Source: JASLBX01 sp036374175
Lineage (GTDB): Bacteria; Actinomycetota; Actinomycetes; Jiangellales; Jiangellaceae
NCBI GenBank assembly: GCA_036374175.1
Contig: DASUUH010000067.1
Location: 1-52,568 of the forward strand
DNA: 52,568 bases
Reading direction: 5' to 3'
Position numbers and translations under genes: made by a program. Below are positions 47,290 through 52,568 of the stretch, in pieces. Below the pieces are notes generated by a model. It saw only the letters and a list, made by a program, of their open reading frames with translations, made no database searches and was not told where the DNA came from. How positions within the stretch are numbered: position 1 is the stretch's first letter; each line of letters opens with the position of its first letter.

Positions 47290-48723
47290 GTGGCAAGCGT
47301 CCCGAGCATCTCGTATTCGATCACTGTCCGCCTCGAGGTCCCTGCCGGAGGAACGGCCGTCAGCCAGCTCACCGCTGCTGTCGAGAGGGCCGGCGGGCTC
47401 GTAACCGCACTCGACGTCACGGCATCGGGGCACGAGCGCATCCGGGTGGACGTCACCTGCGCGGCCACCTCCACCGCACATGCCGACGAGCTGGTCGCTG
47501 CGCTGCGCACCGTCGACGGCGTGGCGATCGACAAGGTGAGCGACCGGACGTTCCTCATGCACCTCGGCGGCAAGCTCGAGATCAATTCGAAGGTGCCGAT
47601 CCGTAACCGTGACGATCTCTCGCTGGTCTACACGCCCGGCGTGGCACGCATCTGTACCGCAATCGCTGAGAACCCGGAGGACGCTCGCCGGCTGACGATC
47701 AAGCGAAACACCGTTGCCGTCGTGACCGACGGCTCGGCTGTGCTGGGGCTGGGCAACCTCGGAGCCACCGCCGCCTTGCCGGTCATGGAGGGTAAAGCGG
47801 CCTTGTTCAAACGCTTCGCCGACATCGACGCGTTTCCGATCTGCCTGGATACGCAGGACCCGGACAAGATCGTGGAGATCGTCCAGGCCATCGCTCCCGT
47901 CTTCGCCGGTATCAACCTGGAGGACATATCAGCGCCGCGTTGCTTCGAGATTGAGGCACGGCTGCGCGAGTTGCTGGACATCCCGGTGTTCCACGATGAC
48001 CAGCACGGCACCGCGATCGTGGTGCTGGCCGCGTTGCTCAATGCACTGAAGGTGGTCGGCAAGGACATCGGCTCGATCAAGGTCACGATGGCCGGCGCAG
48101 GGGCGGCGGGCCGGGCCATCGCGGGATTGCTGTTGGATGCGGGCGTCCGAGACATCGTGGCGGCCGACCGCACCGGCGTGATCTACCATGGACGCGAGCG
48201 CTTGCACGGCTCAGCTGATTGGTTCATCGAACACACCAATCCGCGAGGTGTTACCGGCGGGCTGCGCGATGCTCTCGCCGGCGCCGACGTGTTCATCGGC
48301 GTTTCCGGGCCGAACATTCTTACTGGCGACGACATCGCGACGATGGCGCCCGGCGCGATCGTGTTCGCACTGGCCAACCCTGACCCGGAGGTCGACCCGA
48401 GAGCCGCCGCCGAACACGCCGCGGTGGTCGCCACCGGGCGCAGCGACTACCCGAACCAGATCAACAACGTGCTGGCGTTTCCGGGCGTCTTCCGTGGCCT
48501 GCTCGATGCCCACAGCAAGACGGTGACGTCACAGATGCTCCTGGCAGCGGCCAGGGCACTCGCGGCCACGGTGACCGATGACGAGCTCAATCCTGCATAC
48601 ATCATGCCGAGTGTGTTCCACCCCGGTGTGTCGGAAACAGTGGCGGCAGCGGTTCGCAAGAGCGTCGAGGACGTGCGCCGCGCCATCGTCGAGACCGGCG
48701 AGATTCCGGCCCAAGCGGTCTGA
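47290..48723 (+). CDS. NAD(P)-dependent malic enzyme with N-terminal ACT domain
   Basis: 477 residues. Oxidative decarboxylation of malate to pyruvate. N-terminal ACT-like domain (1-85, YSITVRLEVPAGGTAVSQLT), then the malic domain with LSLVYTPGVARICTAIAENP, the Lys in EGKAALFKRFADIDAF and metal ligands in GINLEDISAPRCFEIE and FHDDQHGTAIVVLAALLNAL, then the Rossmann domain VTMAGAGAAGRAIAGLLL. The ACT domain suggests allosteric control by an amino acid. GTG start. Ends 14 bases from the convergent LuxR gene. Confidence 0.92.
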   Translation: MASVPSISYSITVRLEVPAGGTAVSQLTAAVERAGGLVTALDVTASGHERIRVDVTCAATSTAHADELVAALRTVDGVAIDKVSDRTFLMHLGGKLEINSKVPIRNRDDLSLVYTPGVARICTAIAENPEDARRLTIKRNTVAVVTDGSAVLGLGNLGATAALPVMEGKAALFKRFADIDAFPICLDTQDPDKIVEIVQAIAPVFAGINLEDISAPRCFEIEARLRELLDIPVFHDDQHGTAIVVLAALLNALKVVGKDIGSIKVTMAGAGAAGRAIAGLLLDAGVRDIVAADRTGVIYHGRERLHGSADWFIEHTNPRGVTGGLRDALAGADVFIGVSGPNILTGDDIATMAPGAIVFALANPDPEVDPRAAAEHAAVVATGRSDYPNQINNVLAFPGVFRGLLDAHSKTVTSQMLLAAARALAATVTDDELNPAYIMPSVFHPGVSETVAAAVRKSVEDVRRAIVETGEIPAQAV

Positions 48724-48737
48724 GCCGGTCTGCAAGC

Positions 48738-51725
48738 TCAACTTTGGTCGGAGAGCAGGCCGCGCTGATAGGCGATCGACACTGCCTCTGTGCGGCTGCC
48801 GGCGCCCAGCTTCGCCATTACCCGCGAGACGTGCACGCTGACGGTCTTCTCGCTGATGAACAGCTCCTCACCGATCTGGCGGTTCGTCCGGCCCGCGGCG
48901 ACCAGGCGGAGGACGGCAGCCTCCCGTGGCGTCAGCGTGTCGGCGACCGGTACCGCCGGGCCCCTGAGGCCTAGCCGGGCGCGGTTCGCCAGCGCGCGGC
49001 ACGCGGCGGCCAGCGGCTCGGCGCACAAGCGCTCGGCGACCTCGAGGGCTGCAGCAAGCTCAGCCGCTGCGCCGGCCCGGTCACCTGTGGTCGCAAGGAC
49101 GTCGGCGAGCCGCCACCGGGCAAGTGCCTGCGGGTAGCTCTCGCCGTAATCGAACGCCTCGATCACAGCTCGCCACGCGGCGGGCGCGTTCTCGCCGAGC
49201 AGGCGGCTGCGCTCGGCACGGCCGCGGGCGAGCCAGGCGAGTCCTTCCGGACCGAGTGTCGCCGTCCGCGGAACGCCGTGCTCTGCGGTGCTCTCGGCGA
49301 ACTCCGCATAACGCAGCCCTTTGCTCACTGCGTCGGTTTCGGCGCGAGTGTCCCGCCGGTGGCGGGACTGCGCGGCCAGGTCCGCCGCAGCGGCCAGCGC
49401 AAGCGTGGCCATCCGGATGCCGGCCAGCGGCCACTCGGAGGTCGACTGCTTGCGGACGGTGTCCAGTGCTTCGTCGATGATGTGGATCGCGGCGGCGGGC
49501 TGGCCTTGCCAGCATGCGATCTCCGCGCCGGCCACGCCGGCGAGCTGGGCGATCTGATCGTCACGCGGCCACTCCGGCCGCACCTTGGCGAACATTCGGG
49601 TGGCGGAGTCAAACTGGCCGCGGCCGGCTTGGACCAGCCCTCCTGCGGCGGCGATCAGCGCGGAGATGGTGTCCGAGACCTGTTCGTTCGGGGGAGTAGC
49701 GGCCGCGGCGGCCCGATCCCAATCGCCGCGGGCGTAGTGCGCCATCACCTGCATCCACCGCAGCGAACGTCCGTACGGGCTCCAGGTCAGCCCTACCTCG
49801 ATCGCCCGGGCCACCCCCTCGTCGGCGACCTTGGCGGCTCGGTCGAGGCGGCCGAGCTCGTACTCATTGGTGCACAGGTTGAACTTGGCCCGTAGCTCGA
49901 CCTCGTGCGCCCCGGCCTCCGCGGCCTTCTCGCCTGCGCGGGCCAGCAGGCTGCATGATTCGTCAGTACGCCCCTCGCGCAGGTCGGCGTAGGCGAGCGT
50001 GATCAGCGCATCGGCCTGCGCCGATGCAAACTGGACCGCTCGAGCGTCGGAAATGGCGGCCTCCGCGTACGCCCGCGCCTCGCCGGTATCGGTGTCGGCG
50101 CACCGGGCGAGTACGGCGAGCACGCGGGCCCGCTCCTTGCTAGGCTCGGCGGGCTCAACGAGTTGCCAGGCCTCCTTTATCGTGTCGTGAGCCTCCTCGA
50201 ATCGGCCGTTGGCGAGCAGTGCCTCGCTCAGCTGGCGGAGCACATCGGCCCGCGCGACCGGATCACTGCTTTCCTCCGCACGGGCCACCGCTGCCCGGGC
50301 GTAGGCAAGGCCGCGTTCCGGGTGACCGGCTGCGGCGGCGACGTACGCTGCCTTCCGGAGCAGTCCCAGTTCGCTGATGCCTACCCGGGCTTCAGCGTCG
50401 TCGACGGCATCCCAGAGTTCCAAGGCTTGCTCGACGTGCTCCAACTCGGCACCGAGGGCACCGATCGTCATCGCGTAATCGGCGGCTCGAATCGAGGCGC
50501 TGAGCGCTGTCGCCAGATCATTGCTGTGGAGGCTGTGAAACGCGAGGTACTCCGCCGCTCTCGGGTCCGGATTCTTGGCCGCGAGCTTGGCGTAGGCGGT
50601 GTGCAGCCGGACGCGCTCGCCAGGCAGCAGATCGGCGTAGACGGCCTCGCGAAGGAGGGCGTGCCGGAAGGCATATGCGTCGGCATAAGACTCGCTGGGC
50701 ACCAGGATGTGGTGCTGGACGGCCTCGCGCATCGCGGCGTCGAGCTCGTCGTGCTCGACACCGAGTACGCCGGCCAGCATTTCGTGGCGCACGTGCCGCC
50801 AGCCGCTGACCGAAGCGGCCCGTACCGCCCGTTGGGCCGTGGGACCAAGCTGCTCTACGCGAGAGAGCAGCACGTCGGCCAGTGCCGTTGGAATGCCGTC
50901 GGCTTGAACGGCCGTGGCGGCAAGGAGCTCTTCGGCGAAGAACGCGTTGCCCTCCGAGCGCTCGGCGACGCGGCTTACAGCGTCGTCGTCGAGCACATCC
51001 TCGGCAAGGGCACGCACGAAGACCCGCGTATCGTCGGGGTCGAACGGCTGCAAGTCCAGACGCTCAACGACGGGCAGCCGGACCAGCTCGGCCAGTAGCG
51101 GCCGCAGGGGGTGCTGGCGGTGCAGGTCGTCGGACCGGTACGTGGCCACGACCAGCAGCCGCTGCCGGCCGATGCGCGAGAGTAGGAAGGACACCAGATC
51201 GCGCGTGGATGGATCGGCCCAGTGCATGTCCTCGATGGCCAGCACTACGGTGTGATCGCTCGCGAGCTCGGTGAGCGCGCCGAGCACTGCGTCGAAGAGC
51301 CTGAGCTGGCCCAGTTTGCTGCTGCCGCCATCGTCGGCCGGCAACCGACCAGGCAGTTCAGCCAGGTTGCCGATGCCGGTGAGCCCGGCGAGGACCGGCC
51401 AAGCAGCGACCGATTCTGGGTGGCGCACCCGCAGCCGCTCGAAGATTTCGGTGAACGGCAGGTATGGCAGGCCGGCGTCGCCGACGCCAAGGCAGCGGCC
51501 GAGTAGCACAAGCGCGCCGTCGGCTTCCGCGTGCGTGCTGAACTCGGACAGCAGCCGGCTCTTACCGACGCCGGCCTCACCAGAAACGAGCACCGCGCTG
51601 GCCACACCCTCGTGGACGCGGCGCAGCGCGGCAGCAAGCTGGTCTAGCTCGGCATTGCGGGCGACAAAAGCAACGCCCGACCCAAGTCGTGGCACATAAC
51701 TGATGCTCGCATATGGCTCCGACAT
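48738..51725 (-). CDS. Large LuxR-family (LAL-type) ATP-binding regulator
   Basis: 995 residues. N-terminal AAA/AAA_16 ATPase with Walker A GEAGVGKS at 49-56 and Walker B-like VLAIEDMHWADPSTRDLVSF, a long TPR-like helical middle, and a C-terminal LuxR helix-turn-helix (LTPREAAVLRLVAAGRTNRQ; LFISEKTVSVHVSRVMAKLG). Such regulators often activate catabolic or secondary-metabolic genes. ATG at 51725, 9 bases after the small upstream gene on the same strand, so they form an operon. Targets unknown. Confidence 0.9.
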   Translation of the reverse strand: MSEPYASISYVPRLGSGVAFVARNAELDQLAAALRRVHEGVASAVLVSGEAGVGKSRLLSEFSTHAEADGALVLLGRCLGVGDAGLPYLPFTEIFERLRVRHPESVAAWPVLAGLTGIGNLAELPGRLPADDGGSSKLGQLRLFDAVLGALTELASDHTVVLAIEDMHWADPSTRDLVSFLLSRIGRQRLLVVATYRSDDLHRQHPLRPLLAELVRLPVVERLDLQPFDPDDTRVFVRALAEDVLDDDAVSRVAERSEGNAFFAEELLAATAVQADGIPTALADVLLSRVEQLGPTAQRAVRAASVSGWRHVRHEMLAGVLGVEHDELDAAMREAVQHHILVPSESYADAYAFRHALLREAVYADLLPGERVRLHTAYAKLAAKNPDPRAAEYLAFHSLHSNDLATALSASIRAADYAMTIGALGAELEHVEQALELWDAVDDAEARVGISELGLLRKAAYVAAAAGHPERGLAYARAAVARAEESSDPVARADVLRQLSEALLANGRFEEAHDTIKEAWQLVEPAEPSKERARVLAVLARCADTDTGEARAYAEAAISDARAVQFASAQADALITLAYADLREGRTDESCSLLARAGEKAAEAGAHEVELRAKFNLCTNEYELGRLDRAAKVADEGVARAIEVGLTWSPYGRSLRWMQVMAHYARGDWDRAAAAATPPNEQVSDTISALIAAAGGLVQAGRGQFDSATRMFAKVRPEWPRDDQIAQLAGVAGAEIACWQGQPAAAIHIIDEALDTVRKQSTSEWPLAGIRMATLALAAAADLAAQSRHRRDTRAETDAVSKGLRYAEFAESTAEHGVPRTATLGPEGLAWLARGRAERSRLLGENAPAAWRAVIEAFDYGESYPQALARWRLADVLATTGDRAGAAAELAAALEVAERLCAEPLAAACRALANRARLGLRGPAVPVADTLTPREAAVLRLVAAGRTNRQIGEELFISEKTVSVHVSRVMAKLGAGSRTEAVSIAYQRGLLSDQS

Positions 51726-51734
51726 CAGCCGCGA

Positions 51735-51950
51735 TCACACGGGTCGTGGCCACTCGGTCAGTGAATCCAACGACCTGCGGATCCGCCCGCCGAGAGTGGT
51801 GACCGCGCGGGCGATTGCCCGTCGAAGCCGCCGGTCGGCTTTGCGACCGTTCCGGCCCACTCGCGCGCGACGGTAGCTCTCGGCTTCGGCCCGGAGCTGT
51901 TGCGGCCGGTCGAGCAGGTCCACGAGCGCGTGGCCTGGGGTGTACGTCAT
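51735..51950 (-). CDS. Small basic hypothetical protein
   Basis: 71 residues, begins MTYTPGHALVDLLDRPQQLR, then Arg-rich helical sequence (RRARVGRNGRKADRRLRRAI). No domain recognised and no signal peptide. GAGGAGT precedes the ATG. Sits directly upstream of and probably in one transcript with the LuxR-type regulator; could be its modulator or a DNA- or RNA-binding partner, which is only a guess. Confidence 0.6.
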   Translation of the reverse strand: MTYTPGHALVDLLDRPQQLRAEAESYRRARVGRNGRKADRRLRRAIARAVTTLGGRIRRSLDSLTEWPRPV

Positions 51951-51964
51951 GGCGCACTCCTCAT

Positions 51965-51982
51965 CTCGTTGGTAATAACGAG
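51965..51982 (-). promoter_or_regulatory. Dyad CTCGTT-N6-AACGAG upstream of the small gene/LuxR operon
   Basis: An 18-base near-palindrome with perfect 6-base half-sites, 15 bases before the small gene's ATG. In the minus direction it reads CTCGTTATTACCAACGAG, overlapping the region where a -10 box or leader would lie. Looks like a dimeric repressor site; the regulator is unknown. Confidence 0.45.
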
Positions 51983-52032
51983 GCTCGTCGTAAGGAGCCG
52001 CCGCTGGCATCAGGCAGGCACGCACAGTTATC

Positions 52033-52044
52033 GGGCGATCGCCC
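52033..52044. repeat. Perfect 12-bp palindrome GGGCGATCGCCC
   Basis: Lies in the divergent gap between the small gene and the transporter gene. Perfectly self-complementary without a loop, so more likely a protein-binding or restriction-type site than an RNA hairpin. Nothing else links it to either gene. Confidence 0.5.
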
Positions 52045-52123
52045 TTACCCCTCAACCCGCTCCCTTACCTACCGCCAACCCCATAACCTGCACTGACAAG
52101 GTGCGAGGGTCCCGGTGAGGAAC

Positions 52124-52142
52124 TTAGGTAAGGCTAAGCATA
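52124..52142 (+). promoter_or_regulatory. DtxR/IdeR-type iron box
   Basis: TTAGGTAAGGCTAAGCATA fits the DtxR/IdeR consensus TWAGGTWAGSCTWACCTWA, with deviations only in the right half. TAGAAT (52141-52146) overlaps its end as a likely -10 box. Lies 50 bases before the lipoprotein gene start, a repressor position for Fe(II)-loaded IdeR. Confidence 0.75.
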
Positions 52143-52191
52143 GAATTGCCGGCGGCACAGACATCCGCCGAACTTGGAGGCACGGCCCCCG

Positions 52192-52568
52192 ATGAACTCC
52201 CGCATCTTCTCGACCGCTGGCCTGGCCGTGGCCGCCGCGCTCGTCCTGGCCGCATGCGGCGACGACGAAGCCAGCGGTGTAGACGATTCCAAACTGGTGC
52301 TGTACTCAGGGCGGGCTGAGTCACTAGTCCAACCGGTGATCGACCAGTTCCAGGAGGCGACCGGCGTCCAGGTCTCCGTGCGGTACGGGAGCACGGCGCA
52401 GTTGGCCGCACAGCTGGTCGAAGAGGGCGACCGGTCGCCCGCCGACGTGGTCTTCGCGCATGACGGCGGCGCACTGTGCGCGCTGACCTGGGCGGAGATG
52501 TTCGCTGAGCTGCCGTGTCGGCCGCTCGAGGCCGTCGACGAGCGGGTCCGGGCTGAGGACGGCACGTG
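52192..52568 (+). CDS. Iron ABC transporter substrate-binding lipoprotein (5' part)
   Basis: Runs off the right edge; about 125 residues visible. Lipoprotein signal MNSRIFSTAGLAVAAALVLA with lipobox LAAC, so it is anchored outside the membrane. Then KLVLYSGRAESLVQPVIDQF, the start of the Fe(III)-binding FbpA/FutA-type fold, and SPADVVFAHDGGALCALTW, where relatives often have FAQD-G. GGAGG lies 11 bases before the ATG. The iron box upstream supports a role in ferric iron uptake. The permease and ATPase are presumably beyond the window. Confidence 0.85.
   Translation, partial: MNSRIFSTAGLAVAAALVLAACGDDEASGVDDSKLVLYSGRAESLVQPVIDQFQEATGVQVSVRYGSTAQLAAQLVEEGDRSPADVVFAHDGGALCALTWAEMFAELPCRPLEAVDERVRAEDGT

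Noticed and set aside
1..52568. tRNA, rRNA, CRISPR, insertion sequences or prophage genes
   Set aside because: I looked for tRNA-like cloverleafs, regular spaced repeats, transposase or integrase sequences and found none.

Overview
The window is high-G+C chromosomal DNA from an actinobacterium. The evidence is the actinobacterial style of the S10/spc/alpha ribosomal operons, a four-cysteine S14, a bifunctional Kgd-type 2-oxoglutarate decarboxylase, WhiB1, SigR/RsrA, a nickel superoxide dismutase with its SodX protease, the 24-residue ribosomal protein bL37 and a DtxR/IdeR-type iron box. I cannot name the genus. I see no phage, insertion sequence, CRISPR array, rRNA or tRNA gene. No gene-free stretch exceeds 300 bases; the longest is about 290 bases, upstream of whiB1.

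Layout. 1-4148: end of the S10/spc operon (rplN partial, rplX, rplE, rpsN, rpsH, rplF, rplR, rpsE, rpmD, rplO). 4395-7056: secY-adk-map, tightly overlapped. 7159-7629: DUF1707 membrane protein. 7810-12659: infA, rpmJ, rpsM, rpsK, rpsD, rpoA, rplQ, truA. 12840-15459: secreted 5'-nucleotidase and an alpha/beta hydrolase. 15572-28978: a stress and redox regulation region holding sigR-rsrA, bL37, DUF5317, a biotin-attachment protein with a hotdog thioesterase, the PdtaS-type kinase, whiB1, a lipid kinase, an RsbW/SigF-like pair and sodN/sodX. Its gene content and partial order resemble the sigH-rsrA-pdtaS-whiB1 neighbourhood of mycobacteria. It is interrupted by a lysyl-oxidase-like protein, a GNAT, a GlxA/AraC regulator, an acetolactate-synthase-like enzyme and a DUF2785 protein. 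29034-36802: an oxidoreductase, a broken AAA ATPase behind an SGNH hydrolase, a DUF6104 protein, kgd and a carotenoid-desaturase-like flavoprotein. 36904-52568: TPM, SatD and membrane proteins, aldo/keto reductase, GNAT, DUF2892, a DUF885 peptidase, a secreted M23 peptidase, a SAM hydroxide adenosyltransferase, a stand-alone PheS-like ligase of unknown substrate, a PfkB kinase, a malic enzyme, a large LuxR-type regulator with a small partner gene, and the start of an iron-regulated ABC transporter lipoprotein.

The most unusual signal is structural. Eight long inverted repeats sit 0-20 bases after stop codons. Seven lie between genes in tandem and one between convergent genes; I found none in divergent promoter regions. 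At least one arm of each carries a GATC core, usually as GATCAYG. Two of them (4160-4253 and 14689-14784) are about 88% identical over 90 bases although 10.5 kb apart, and a third locus keeps one arm of the same unit. This looks like a 3'-end (terminator) hairpin family of which one member has been copied like a REP element.

The best candidate for undescribed enzymology is the PheS-like ligase at 44827-45978. It has PheRS catalytic motifs and an anticodon-binding fold, but an altered amino-acid pocket. Regulatory sites read directly from the sequence are a perfect TGTGA-N6-TCACA site before the M23 peptidase, a GTGA-N6-TCAC site before whiB1, and an iron box before the last gene.
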